Assembly (NCBI GenBank): GCA_945877315.1
Contig: CAMCRP010000005.1
Location: 1-64,000 of the forward strand
Length of the DNA stretch: 64,000 nt
Direction of reading: 5' to 3'
Origin: an uncultured Ruminococcus sp.
Lineage (GTDB): Bacteria; Bacillota; Clostridia; Oscillospirales; Ruminococcaceae
Program-made: the position numbers and the translations under genes
Part shown: one piece after another, positions 44,293 to 52,132 of the stretch
How positions within the stretch are numbered: the stretch's first letter is position 1
How the letters are laid out: each line of letters starts with the position of its first letter
Notes under the pieces: model-generated
Databases searched by the model: none
What the model was told of the DNA's origin: nothing
The model's input: only the letters and a program-made list of their open reading frames with translations

Positions 44293-45141
44293 ATGAAATT
44301 AAGAAAGCTTTTGCCCGCAATTACCGCCGCTTTGTTGGCTGTCACAATGACTGTCACTGCATCTGCCGATGTTATCTGGGAACCCTATGAGAGCGACTTT
44401 TATCAGAAGTATCAGGAGGACGCCGAGCATTTTTACAATGCAAGGCAGTTTGTGTCTGAGGTAGATGTGGATATTTACGATGAGCCGTATAAAAATGTTA
44501 TTGACACAATTAAAGCGGGCACACCGCAGTATGTCAGCCTTGCATTGACCGATGATGACGGCGTGCGCTGGGGCTCGTTTGGCTATGCTAATGGCAGCCT
44601 GCACCGTGATGTGTGGATATGTCTTGACGGAATGTCGCTGGTTTACGACAGCACCGAATTTATCAAGGATCACGAGGGCGAATTTACGGCATATAACGGT
44701 GAGCTGTCGGGTGACTCTTTTGAGGGGAAAACTGTTTACAAATGGAAATATCCCGGCTCTTCCGAGGTCACTGCGGCTGATTATTTTCCCGAAGATTTCG
44801 AGAATTATTTTGATAGAGTGTATACCGACAAGCACGGCAGTTGGGGATATATCGGCTATATGATGGGTGAGCGTGATGTGTGGATATATTTGGACGACCC
44901 AACGAACCCCGCTCCCGAAAAGCTTGCTGATATTTTGTCACAGACGGAAATTGTTACACTTCCGCCCGAAAAGTCTGCTCCCGTATCGGAAGAAGCTGTG
45001 GACCATAATTCGGAAAATCCTACTGTTGAGGATAAGACTGCCGCTTATCTTCCCGCTGTGATACTGGCGGTTTCGGCTGCTGCAATAGCTGCGGTTTGCC
45101 TTGCGATTTTCGGAAGAAAGAAGAAAAGTGACAGCGAATGA
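44293..45141 (+). CDS. Exported, C-terminally membrane-anchored protein with duplicated motif
   Basis: A 282-residue protein of unknown function. A signal peptide ends near residue 25 (VTASA|D). Two copies of a W-G-x2-G-Y...R-D-V-W-I-x-L-D motif are present at about residues 90-115 and 181-205, suggesting two repeated SH3-like or carbohydrate-binding-like units. A Pro/Glu-rich linker and a C-terminal helix with positive stop (FGRKKKSD) anchor it in the membrane facing outward. GGAGG precedes the ATG. Confidence 0.7.
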   Translation: MKLRKLLPAITAALLAVTMTVTASADVIWEPYESDFYQKYQEDAEHFYNARQFVSEVDVDIYDEPYKNVIDTIKAGTPQYVSLALTDDDGVRWGSFGYANGSLHRDVWICLDGMSLVYDSTEFIKDHEGEFTAYNGELSGDSFEGKTVYKWKYPGSSEVTAADYFPEDFENYFDRVYTDKHGSWGYIGYMMGERDVWIYLDDPTNPAPEKLADILSQTEIVTLPPEKSAPVSEEAVDHNSENPTVEDKTAAYLPAVILAVSAAAIAAVCLAIFGRKKKSDSE

Positions 45142-45148
45142 CCATATT

Positions 45149-45196
45149 ATGCCGCATATTTCCCAATTTTACGGCTTGGGGGATATGCGGCATTTC
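45149..45196 (+). terminator. Hairpin terminator after the exported protein gene
   Basis: An 11-bp stem ATGCCGCATAT with ATATGCGGCAT, extended by CCC with GGG. The T-run is poor (TTCCATT), so efficiency is uncertain. Confidence 0.65.
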
Positions 45197-45234
45197 CATT
45201 ATAAAAAAATTTTTGAGAAAAACCTAAAAACCTA

Positions 45235-45276
45235 TTGACAAGGTAGGAAAAATGTGCTATTATAAGACCAACCTAC
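45235..45276 (+). promoter_or_regulatory. cysK promoter with candidate Rrf2-type operator
   Basis: TTGACA at 45235-45240, 17-nt spacer, TATTAT at 45258-45263. The half-sites GTAGG (45243-45247) and CCTAC (45272-45276) flank the -10. An Rrf2-family gene follows cysK, so autoregulated sulfur control is plausible. Confidence 0.7.
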
Positions 45277-45315
45277 TTGATAGATATGCAAATAAATTCA
45301 GAAGGAGAGATCGTT

Positions 45316-46248
45316 ATGTCAAAAATTTATACATCTGCCGATCAACTTATAGGCAAAACCCCGCTGCTGGAACTGTCCAACATCGAAAAGGAGCTTGGTT
45401 TGAAGGCAAAGCTGCTGGCAAAGCTGGAGTATTTCAATCCCGCAGGTTCTGTTAAGGACAGAGTTGCAAAGGCAATGATCGATGATGCGGAAAAGAGCGG
45501 AAAGCTTAAGCCCACTTCCGTTATTATAGAGCCTACTTCGGGAAATACGGGAATCGGTCTGGCGGCTGTTGCGGCGGCGAGAGGGTACAGGATAATCATT
45601 GTAATGCCCGAAACAATGTCCATCGAGCGCAGACAGCTTATGAAGGCTTACGGCGCAGAACTGGTGCTTTCCGAGGGCGCAAAGGGCATGAAGGGCGCAA
45701 TTGCTAAGGCTGAGGAGCTTGCTTCGGAGATCCCCGACAGCTTTATCCCGTCACAGTTTACAAATCCTTCAAATCCCAAGGCGCATTTTGAAACCACAGG
45801 TCCCGAGATTTTTGAGGACACGGACGGAAATGTGGATATTTTCGTTGCGGGCGTCGGAACGGGCGGAACTATTACCGGTATTGGCGAATATTTGAAATCT
45901 AAGAAGCCTGATGTGAAGATAGTTGCCGTTGAGCCCGCTTCATCGGCAGTGCTTTCGACGGGCGTTGCGGGACCGCATAAGATACAGGGAATAGGCGCAG
46001 GCTTCGTTCCCGAGGTGTTGAACACCAAGATCTACGACGAGATCATTCCCGTTACCAATGAGGACGCATTCAGCACAGGCAAGCTTATCGGCAGAAGTGA
46101 GGGCGTGCTTGTGGGAATTTCCTCGGGTGCGGCTGCGTGGGCTGCTATCGAGCTTGCAAAGCGTCCCGAAAATGAGGGCAAGAATATTGTCGTTCTGCTG
46201 CCCGATACAGGCGACAGATACCTTTCTACTGCGCTTTTTGCCGATTAA
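45316..46248 (+). CDS. cysK: Cysteine synthase A (O-acetylserine sulfhydrylase)
   Basis: PLP enzyme making L-cysteine from O-acetylserine and sulfide. NPAGSVKDR holds the PLP Lys47, followed by [11 protein letters not shown] and the [10 protein letters not shown] phosphate-binding loop. Start at 45316 ([11 protein letters not shown]) because AGAAGGAGAG sits before it; the longer frame from 45277 lies across the promoter and leader. 310 residues is normal. An Rrf2-type regulator gene lies downstream past a partial terminator. Confidence 0.96.
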   Translation: MSKIYTSADQLIGKTPLLELSNIEKELGLKAKLLAKLEYFNPAGSVKDRVAKAMIDDAEKSGKLKPTSVIIEPTSGNTGIGLAAVAAARGYRIIIVMPETMSIERRQLMKAYGAELVLSEGAKGMKGAIAKAEELASEIPDSFIPSQFTNPSNPKAHFETTGPEIFEDTDGNVDIFVAGVGTGGTITGIGEYLKSKKPDVKIVAVEPASSAVLSTGVAGPHKIQGIGAGFVPEVLNTKIYDEIIPVTNEDAFSTGKLIGRSEGVLVGISSGAAAWAAIELAKRPENEGKNIVVLLPDTGDRYLSTALFAD

Positions 46249-46273
46249 CAGAATAATTCTCGGCGTATGAGAT

Positions 46274-46305
46274 ACCGCCGTTCGCTAAGTCGGGCGGCGG
46301 TTTTT
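46274..46305 (+). terminator. Terminator between cysK and the Rrf2 gene
   Basis: ACCGCCG pairs with CGGCGGT around a 14-nt loop, followed by TTTTC. It may let only part of the cysK transcript into the regulator gene. Confidence 0.7.
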
Positions 46306-46328
46306 CGGTTTTAAAAGAGGTGCTTATT

Positions 46329-46757
46329 ATGATGATCTCAACAAGAGGGAGATATGCCCTGCGTGTGATGATAGACCTTGCTGAGCATGACAACGGCGGC
46401 TATATCCCCATGAAGGACGTTGCCGAACGTCAGGAGCTTTCCTTGAAATATCTTGAAAGGATATTGCCTGTGATGACAAAAAACAAGCTTGTTTCGGGCG
46501 TTCACGGAAAGGGCGGCGGTTACAGGCTGAGCAGGCGACCCGATGAATATACCGTGGGGGAGATATTGCGGCTTACGGAGGGAAATTTGGCTCCCGTGTC
46601 CTGTCTGGAGTCTGATGCCGAGCCATGTTCCCGTGCTGCCGAATGCAGGACGCTGAAAATGTGGACGGATTTTTATAATATGACAAACAAGTTCTTTGAC
46701 GGCATAACCATTGCCGATCTTATGCGGTCGGGTAGTGTGGGGGATTATGTTATTTGA
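46329..46757 (+). CDS. Rrf2-family transcriptional regulator (IscR/CymR type)
   Basis: A 142-residue Rrf2 protein. The N-terminus STRGRYALRVMIDLAEH and winged region VHGKGGGYRLSR are characteristic. Three cysteines in CLESDAEPC and SRAAEC match the IscR/NsrR Fe-S ligand positions, though CymR-type cysteine regulators also occur beside cysK. Start at ATG 46329 with AGAGG about 8 nt before; ATG 46332 is possible. The position just after cysK suggests control of cysteine or Fe-S metabolism. Confidence 0.9.
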   Translation: MMISTRGRYALRVMIDLAEHDNGGYIPMKDVAERQELSLKYLERILPVMTKNKLVSGVHGKGGGYRLSRRPDEYTVGEILRLTEGNLAPVSCLESDAEPCSRAAECRTLKMWTDFYNMTNKFFDGITIADLMRSGSVGDYVI

Positions 46758-46763
46758 GATGGA

Positions 46764-46802
46764 AAAATGCTCCTTGTCGGGTTGTCGGCAAGGAGCATTT
46801 TT
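46764..46802 (+). terminator. Intrinsic terminator after the Rrf2 gene
   Basis: A 13-bp stem AAAATGCTCCTTG with CAAGGAGCATTTT, 12-nt loop, ending in TTTTTC. Confidence 0.88.
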
Positions 46803-46899
46803 CTGTTTAGGAGAATACATATGGAAAAATTCTTGGACTTTTATGCAAATATGCCAAAAATCTACTCTCAAAATTTACACCGAAATTAATCAAACCATA

Positions 46900-46981
46900 T
46901 AGACAAGCCTTCAAAAAAATTGTATAATATATACATACGGCAAATGCACTATGAAATCATTTTTGTGAAGATTTTTGCCGT
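46900..46981 (+). promoter_or_regulatory. Promoter and dyad upstream of the fucose cluster
   Basis: TAGACA at 46900-46905, 17-nt spacer, TATAAT at 46923-46928. An inverted pair ACGGCAAA (46937-46944) and TTTGCCGT (46974-46981) lies just downstream in the leader and could be an operator or stem-loop. The rest of 46803-47008 shows no convincing gene. Confidence 0.7.
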
Positions 46982-47008
46982 TAATCTTAGAAACAGGGGA
47001 ATAGTCCA

Positions 47009-47698
47009 ATGAATGAGAAAGAAATCAAGGAGCAGATGTGTGATGTCTGCCATAAAATGTGGCAGCTGGGCTGGGTTGCCGCCAATGACGGAAATGTGTC
47101 CGTTAAGTTGGACGACAACACATTTCTTGCTACCCCCACAGGTATCAGCAAAAGCTTTATTACCCCCGAAAAAATCGTCAAGATAAACGCTGACGGTGAA
47201 GTTCTTGAAGCTGAAAACGGTTACAGACCGTCCTCGGAGATAAAAATGCACCTCCGCTGCTATAAGGAGCGTCCCGATGTGGGCGGAGTTGTTCACGCTC
47301 ACCCGCCGACGGCTACCGGATATGCGGTGGCTAACAAGGCTCTTGACGGCTACACTATGATTGAGGCGGTAATTGCGGTGGGAAGCGTTCCTGTTACACC
47401 TTACGGAACGCCGTCTACATATGAAGTCCCCGAAGCTATCGCACCATATCTAAAGGAACATGACGTAATGCTGCTGCAAAATCACGGCGCACTTACCGTC
47501 GGCGCAGACCTGCTGACAGCATACTACCGAATGGAAACGCTGGAGCTGTTTGCGAAGATCTCCCTGACGGCTCATCTGCTGGGCGGAGAAAGGGAAATTT
47601 CCCGAGAAAATATCGACCGGCTGTGCAAAATGCGTGAAAACTACAAGGTCACGGGAAATCACCCGGGATATAAGAAATATCCTTATGGCGACAAGTAA
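47009..47698 (+). CDS. fucA: L-fuculose-phosphate aldolase (class II aldolase)
   Basis: Zinc aldolase that splits L-fuculose-1-phosphate into DHAP and L-lactaldehyde. Visible motifs are NDGNVSVKL near residue 27, TPTGISKSF, PSSEIKMH (catalytic Glu region), VVHAHPPTA (two zinc His) and LLQNHGALTVG (third zinc His). 229 residues is typical. The other fucose enzymes downstream support the fucose assignment over ribulose-phosphate relatives. First gene of the cluster, next to a promoter. Confidence 0.9.
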   Translation: MNEKEIKEQMCDVCHKMWQLGWVAANDGNVSVKLDDNTFLATPTGISKSFITPEKIVKINADGEVLEAENGYRPSSEIKMHLRCYKERPDVGGVVHAHPPTATGYAVANKALDGYTMIEAVIAVGSVPVTPYGTPSTYEVPEAIAPYLKEHDVMLLQNHGALTVGADLLTAYYRMETLELFAKISLTAHLLGGEREISRENIDRLCKMRENYKVTGNHPGYKKYPYGDK

Positions 47699-47706
47699 GC
47701 GTAAAT

Positions 47707-48214
47707 GTGGAGAGTGGAAAGTGAAAAGTGAAATTTTCCCTTCTTCATAAAAAGTAGTGTTGTGTTGATATGGTAAACGAAAATATTGCAATGGAAAAAA
47801 GCAAGCGATTTGCTATTCGCATTGTGAATATGTATAAGTATCTTTGCGCTGAAAAGAAAGAATACATATTGTCTAAACAAGTGTTAAGAAGCGGAACAAG
47901 TATCGGTGCAAATATTGCTGAAGCAGAATGTGCTATGAGCAGAAATGACTTTCTGAGCAAGCTGTATATTGCTTTAAAGGAATGTAATGAAACTGTATAC
48001 TGGCTGGATTTGCTTCATGAAACCGATTATCTTGATGATGATATGTTTGAAAGCATTTTCAAAGACTGCATGGAGCTGAAAAGAATCCTATCCGCTTCAA
48101 CTAAGACAATCAAAAGTCGATTTTCATAATTCTACATTTTAATAATTATGAAACTATTTGGAAATGTGAAAACGTGAAAGAGAATAGTTCCACTTTCCAC
48201 TTTTCACTTTCCAC
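47707..48214 (+). mobile_element. Inverted-repeat-bounded unit carrying a four-helix-bundle gene
   Basis: Left arm 47707-47733 (GTGGAGAGTGGAAAGTGAAA...) and right arm 48188-48214 are imperfect reverse complements, matching at 23 of 27 positions. They enclose one gene of the four-helix-bundle/23S-IVP family. The unit sits between fucA and fucO, interrupting an otherwise metabolic cluster. GTGGAAAGTGAAAAGTG-like sequence is reminiscent of dispersed repeats that travel with this gene family. Confidence 0.65.
47770..48129 (+). CDS. Four-helix-bundle protein (23S rRNA intervening-sequence/Avd-like)
   Basis: A 119-residue all-helical protein. RSGTSIGANIAEAECA and LSKLYIALKECNETVYWL are hallmark motifs of the TIGR02436 family first seen inside 23S rRNA intervening sequences and related to the Avd accessory protein of diversity-generating retroelements. 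These pentameric bundles bind nucleic acid. No reverse transcriptase is nearby. Inverted repeats flank the gene, consistent with a small mobile unit. Base composition is more AT-rich than the adjacent fuc genes. Confidence 0.9.
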   Translation: MVNENIAMEKSKRFAIRIVNMYKYLCAEKKEYILSKQVLRSGTSIGANIAEAECAMSRNDFLSKLYIALKECNETVYWLDLLHETDYLDDDMFESIFKDCMELKRILSASTKTIKSRFS

Positions 48215-48239
48215 ATTATTTATAAAAGGAGTGTTTTAA

Positions 48240-49385
48240 ATGAACAGATTTATTCTCAACGAAACATCTTACCATGGTGCAGGTGCTATCGCTGCTATCG
48301 CTGACGAGGCAAAGGGCAGGGGCTTTAAGAAGGCTCTGGTTTGCTCCGACCCCGACCTGGTTAAGTTCGGCGTTACCAAGAAGGTAACAGATGTTCTGGA
48401 CGGTGCAGGTCTGGCTTATGAGCTTTATTCCAACATCAAGCCTAACCCCACTATCGAGAATGTTCAGTCTGGCGTTGAAGCGTTTAAGGCTGCAGGCGCA
48501 GATTATCTTATTGCTATCGGCGGCGGCTCTTCCATGGACACCGCAAAGGCTGTCGGAATCATCATCACTAACCCCGACTTTGCCGACGTAAGAAGCCTTG
48601 AAGGCGTTGCAGACACCAAGAACAAGTGCGTTCCTATTCTTGCTGTTCCAACTACCGCAGGTACAGCTGCCGAGGTTACCATTAACTACGTTATCACCGA
48701 TGCTGAGAAGAACAGAAAGATGGTTTGCGTTGACCCCCACGACATTCCCGTAGTTGCTTTCGTTGACCCCGATATGATGGAGTCTATGCCTAAGGGACTT
48801 ACCGCCGCAACAGGTATGGACGCTCTCACACACGCTATTGAGGGCTACATAACAAAGGGCGCATGGGAGCTTTCGGATATGTTCCACCTGAAGGCTATCG
48901 AGATAATCGCACGTTCACTGAGAGATGCAGTTGCCAACACAAAGCAGGGTCGCTCCGATATGGCTCTCGGTCAGTATGTTGCAGGAATGGGCTTCTCAAA
49001 CGTTGGTCTGGGAATCGTTCACTCCATGGCTCACCCTCTCGGTGCTCTTTATGACACTCCTCACGGCGTTGCAAACGCTATCATTCTGCCTACGGTAATG
49101 GAGTACAATGCTCCCGCAACAGGTGAAAAGTACCGTGAAATTGCTCGTGCTATGGGCGTTAAGGGCGTTGACGCTATGTCACAGGAGGAATACAGAAAGG
49201 CTGCTATCGATGCTGTTAAACAGCTTTCCGTTGACGTTGGCATTCCCGCAGACCTGAAGGCTATTGTTAAGCCCGAGGATCTGGATTTCCTGTCACAGTC
49301 TGCTTATGACGACGCTTGCCGTCCCGGAAATCCCAGAGATACGTCTGTTGAAGAGATCAAGGAGCTTTACAAGTCTTTGATGTAA
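48240..49385 (+). CDS. fucO: Lactaldehyde reductase (iron-containing alcohol dehydrogenase)
   Basis: NAD-dependent group III alcohol dehydrogenase reducing L-lactaldehyde to 1,2-propanediol under anaerobiosis. Motifs: GGGSSMDTAKAVG (NAD site), PTTAGTAAE, DALTHAIEGYITKGAWELSD (the part THAIEGYIT carries a metal His) and GIVHSMAHPLG with further metal His. 381 residues matches FucO. AAAGGAG precedes ATG 48240. It uses the product of fucA in the same cluster. Confidence 0.93.
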   Translation: MNRFILNETSYHGAGAIAAIADEAKGRGFKKALVCSDPDLVKFGVTKKVTDVLDGAGLAYELYSNIKPNPTIENVQSGVEAFKAAGADYLIAIGGGSSMDTAKAVGIIITNPDFADVRSLEGVADTKNKCVPILAVPTTAGTAAEVTINYVITDAEKNRKMVCVDPHDIPVVAFVDPDMMESMPKGLTAATGMDALTHAIEGYITKGAWELSDMFHLKAIEIIARSLRDAVANTKQGRSDMALGQYVAGMGFSNVGLGIVHSMAHPLGALYDTPHGVANAIILPTVMEYNAPATGEKYREIARAMGVKGVDAMSQEEYRKAAIDAVKQLSVDVGIPADLKAIVKPEDLDFLSQSAYDDACRPGNPRDTSVEEIKELYKSLM

Positions 49386-49408
49386 TTTGAATTTTTTGAT
49401 AATTATGC

Positions 49409-49450
49409 CGCAATCCGTGCAGCCTTTGTGCGGGTTGCGTGCGTATTTTT
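49409..49450 (+). terminator. Terminator-like hairpin after fucO
   Basis: CGCAATCCGTGC pairs with GTGCGGGTTGCG, allowing G-U pairs, and a short T-run lies at 49446-49450. It shows that the GTG at 49428 is stem rather than a start codon for the next gene. Partial read-through into the HAD gene is likely. Confidence 0.65.
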
Positions 49451-49481
49451 GAAAGAAGTGGTTTTTATCAGGCTTCCCGAA

Positions 49482-50195
49482 ATGATACTTTTTGATTACG
49501 GAAATACGATTTTATATGAACAATATGTTGACGGAGTGAGGGGACACAAGGCAGTATTCGAGCATTTGAAAAAAAATCCCGACAATGTTACTCCCGAGCA
49601 GGTGAACGAACTTGGCGGGGAGATATTCAAAAGGCTGAATGTCCCGAGAAATAGTGGATTTGAGATACACCAGCGGTTTTATGACAAGCTTCAATATGAG
49701 TATTTCGGGCTGGAATTTGACATTCCCTACGAGGAGATCGAGCTGATATTCTGGAAAAATGCTTCGGAGATTAAGCCTATGCCGGGCGTTCAAAAAATGC
49801 TTGCTTATCTTCGGGAAAAAGGCATACGCAGCGGAGTTGTCAGCAATCTGGGCTGGTCGGGAAATGCCTTGAAAACCCGCATTGACGAGTGTTTGCCCGA
49901 TAATCGGTTTGAGTTTGTCATTGCGTCCAGCGAGTATATTTTCCGTAAACCCGACAGGCTGATTTTCGAGCTGGCACTTAGAAAAGCAGGTTTGGCTGCC
50001 GACAAGGTATGGTTCTGCGGAGATACGGTTTCGGCAGATGTTGACGGGGCTCATAATGTGGGAATATTTCCTGTTTGGTACGACGATAAAACTATTCCCT
50101 GTCCGTGGAAAACGCCCTGTTCGGAACCCGATTACGAGCATCTTCACATTGATTGCTGGGAAAGTCTGACAGATATTCTTGAAAAATTGAAATAA
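49482..50195 (+). CDS. HAD-superfamily hydrolase in the fucose cluster
   Basis: About 237 residues. Motif I is FDYGNTI, in which Tyr follows the nucleophilic Asp, so it departs from DxD. Motif II is GVVSNLGWSG and motifs III/IV are FRKPDRLIF and FCGDTVSADVDGAHNVG. The missing second Asp is seen in some HAD subfamilies. The substrate is unknown; a sugar phosphate of the pathway is possible. The start is uncertain: ATG 49482 directly precedes the core strand, while GTG 49458 overlaps the only ribosome-like sequence. Confidence 0.8.
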   Translation: MILFDYGNTILYEQYVDGVRGHKAVFEHLKKNPDNVTPEQVNELGGEIFKRLNVPRNSGFEIHQRFYDKLQYEYFGLEFDIPYEEIELIFWKNASEIKPMPGVQKMLAYLREKGIRSGVVSNLGWSGNALKTRIDECLPDNRFEFVIASSEYIFRKPDRLIFELALRKAGLAADKVWFCGDTVSADVDGAHNVGIFPVWYDDKTIPCPWKTPCSEPDYEHLHIDCWESLTDILEKLK

Positions 50196-50206
50196 GGAGT
50201 ACAGAA

Positions 50207-50635
50207 ATGCTGAAAAATATTCCGAAAATTCTATCTCCCGAGCTTGTTAAAACGCTGATGGAAATGGGTCACGGCGATGAAATCGTTATCGCAGACGGAA
50301 ATTTTCCTTCCGAAACCATCGGCAAAAGAGTTGTAAGGGCTGACGGTCACGGCGTCCCCGAGCTGCTGGACGCAATTATGCAGCTTTTCCCGCTGGACAC
50401 ATACACGGAAAAGCCTGTTATGCTGATGGAGGTCGTCCCCGGTGACCCTGTTGTTCCCACGATCTGGGACGATTACAAGGAGATCATCAGCAAATATGAG
50501 CCTGAAAACTGCAAGATCGAAATGATCGAGCGTTTTGCCTTTTACGAGCGGGCGAAAACCGCTTACGCCGTTGTTGCCACGGGCGAGGAGGCTATTTACG
50601 CAAACATTATCCTTAAAAAGGGTGTCGTCAAGTAG
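50207..50635 (+). CDS. fucU: L-fucose mutarotase (RbsD/FucU family)
   Basis: A 142-residue RbsD/FucU-fold enzyme interconverting fucose anomers. The N-terminus (MLKNIPKILSPELVKTLMEMGHGDEIVIADGNFP, landmarks MGHGDEIVIADGNFP) carries the catalytic His and Asp. IERFAFYERAKTAYAVVATGE at the C-terminus is FucU-like (landmark RFAFYERAK). AAGGAGT precedes the ATG. The gene lies 11 nt after the HAD gene and 9 nt before the kinase gene, so all are co-transcribed. Confidence 0.92.
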   Translation: MLKNIPKILSPELVKTLMEMGHGDEIVIADGNFPSETIGKRVVRADGHGVPELLDAIMQLFPLDTYTEKPVMLMEVVPGDPVVPTIWDDYKEIISKYEPENCKIEMIERFAFYERAKTAYAVVATGEEAIYANIILKKGVVK

Positions 50636-50644
50636 GAGGTCGTT

Positions 50645-52114
50645 ATGTCGGAAAAACGTGTGCTTGCATTTGATTTCGGCGCATCGGGCGGACGGGCTAT
50701 GCTCTGCTCCTTTGACGGCGAAAAAATCACGCTGAAGGAGCTTCACCGTTTCGAGAATAATCCCGTAATGGTGGGGAAAACCTTTTATTGGGACATTCTT
50801 CGGCTGTTTCACGAGATAAAGCAGGGAATTGTCAAGGCGAAAAATGACGGCGGCTTTGACAGCATTGGAATTGACACCTGGGGCGTTGATTTCGGGCTTA
50901 TCGACAAGGACGGACGGCTGCTGGACAATCCCGTTCATTATCGGGACAGGCGCACCGATGGGCTTGCGGAGAAGTCATTTCGCTATATTGACCGTGAGCA
51001 GTTTTACAAGATAACGGGTATTCAGTTTATGGACATTAACACGGTCTTTCAGCTGATGGCGGTTAAGCGTGACCGTCCCGACTTGCTGAAAAGGGCGGAC
51101 AAGCTGCTGTTGATGCCAGATTTGTTCAACTTCCTGCTGACGGGTGAGGTGCACGCCGAATATTCCATTGCCTCCACCACTCAGATGATGAACGCCACCA
51201 ACAGCATCTGGTCGGACACGGTGCTGAAAGCTCTCGGAATTCCAAGAAATATTCTCCCCGATATTATCCCAAGCGGAAGTCAAGCGGGTATGCTGTCCGA
51301 CGATATTTGTGGGGAGCTGGAGGTTCCCAAGGTGCCTGTTTTCGCTGTTTGCGGACATGATACACAGTGCGCTGCGGCGGCTGTTCCCACCGAGGAGGAC
51401 GACTTTATCTTTATTTCCTGCGGAACATGGTCGCTGTTCGGCACGGAGCTTGACGAGCCTGTTCTTACGGAGAGATCCGCAGAACTCAGCGTTTCCAACG
51501 AAGGCGGCTACGGTGGAAAAACCACGCTGCTGAAAAATATCATCGGTCTGTGGCTGATACAGGAAAGCCGCCGTCAATGGATAAGAGAGGGCAGCGAGTA
51601 CAGCTATGCCGATCTTGAACGGCTGGCGCTTGAAGCCGAGCCTATGGTGTCCTTCATCGACCCCGACGCACCCGAGTTTACGCCTCAGGGAAATATCCCC
51701 GAAAGAGTTAGAGATTTTTGCAGAAGAACAAATCAGCCTGTCCCCGAAACGGTGGGCGAAATTATGCGCTGCATTTATCAGAGTCTTGCGCTGAAATATC
51801 GTCAGGCATTTGACGAGATAAGGACTTGCACGGGCAGGGAATACCGTTCCATACATCTTATCGGCGGGGGAACGAAGGACGGTCTGCTTTGCAAAATGAC
51901 TGCGTCTGCCTGTGATTGTACGGTTTATGCAGGTCCCGCAGAAGCTACTGTTTTCGGAAATGCGGCAATTCAGTTTATTTCTCACGGAGATATTTCGGAC
52001 ATTAAGTCGGCGAGAAAAATTATTGCAGCGTCCGACGAGATAAAGAGCTATTCGCCTGAAAATACGGAGGAATGGCAGGTCGCATTTGAGATATTTAAAT
52101 CTATTGTTAAATAA
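50645..52114 (+). CDS. FGGY-family L-fuculokinase / rhamnulokinase-like kinase
   Basis: A 489-residue sugar kinase that by context phosphorylates L-fuculose. Sequence details (LAFDFGASGGRAML at the N-terminus, GIDTWGVDFGL, SCGTWSLFGTEL) are closest to the rhamnulokinase RhaB subgroup. HLIGGGTKDGLLCKMTA near the C-terminus is the ATP-binding signature (landmark GGGTKDGLL). RhaB-type enzymes often serve as fuculokinase in Firmicutes. TAGGAGG precedes the ATG. Next gene is fucI. Confidence 0.9.
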   Translation: MSEKRVLAFDFGASGGRAMLCSFDGEKITLKELHRFENNPVMVGKTFYWDILRLFHEIKQGIVKAKNDGGFDSIGIDTWGVDFGLIDKDGRLLDNPVHYRDRRTDGLAEKSFRYIDREQFYKITGIQFMDINTVFQLMAVKRDRPDLLKRADKLLLMPDLFNFLLTGEVHAEYSIASTTQMMNATNSIWSDTVLKALGIPRNILPDIIPSGSQAGMLSDDICGELEVPKVPVFAVCGHDTQCAAAAVPTEEDDFIFISCGTWSLFGTELDEPVLTERSAELSVSNEGGYGGKTTLLKNIIGLWLIQESRRQWIREGSEYSYADLERLALEAEPMVSFIDPDAPEFTPQGNIPERVRDFCRRTNQPVPETVGEIMRCIYQSLALKYRQAFDEIRTCTGREYRSIHLIGGGTKDGLLCKMTASACDCTVYAGPAEATVFGNAAIQFISHGDISDIKSARKIIAASDEIKSYSPENTEEWQVAFEIFKSIVK

Positions 52115-52132
52115 TATAAAAGGAGAATTATT

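Noticed and set aside
46821..46889. A 22-codon ORF with an AGGAG site between the Rrf2 terminator and the fuc promoter
   Set aside because: Too short to support without conservation data, and just downstream of a terminator with no clear promoter of its own.
47770..48129. Diversity-generating retroelement, suggested by the Avd-like four-helix-bundle protein
   Set aside because: No reverse transcriptase, template/variable repeat pair or target gene was seen nearby.
49428..49481. N-terminal extension of the fucose-cluster HAD protein
   Set aside because: The GTG at 49428 lies in the 3' arm of a terminator-like hairpin, and no ribosome site precedes it.
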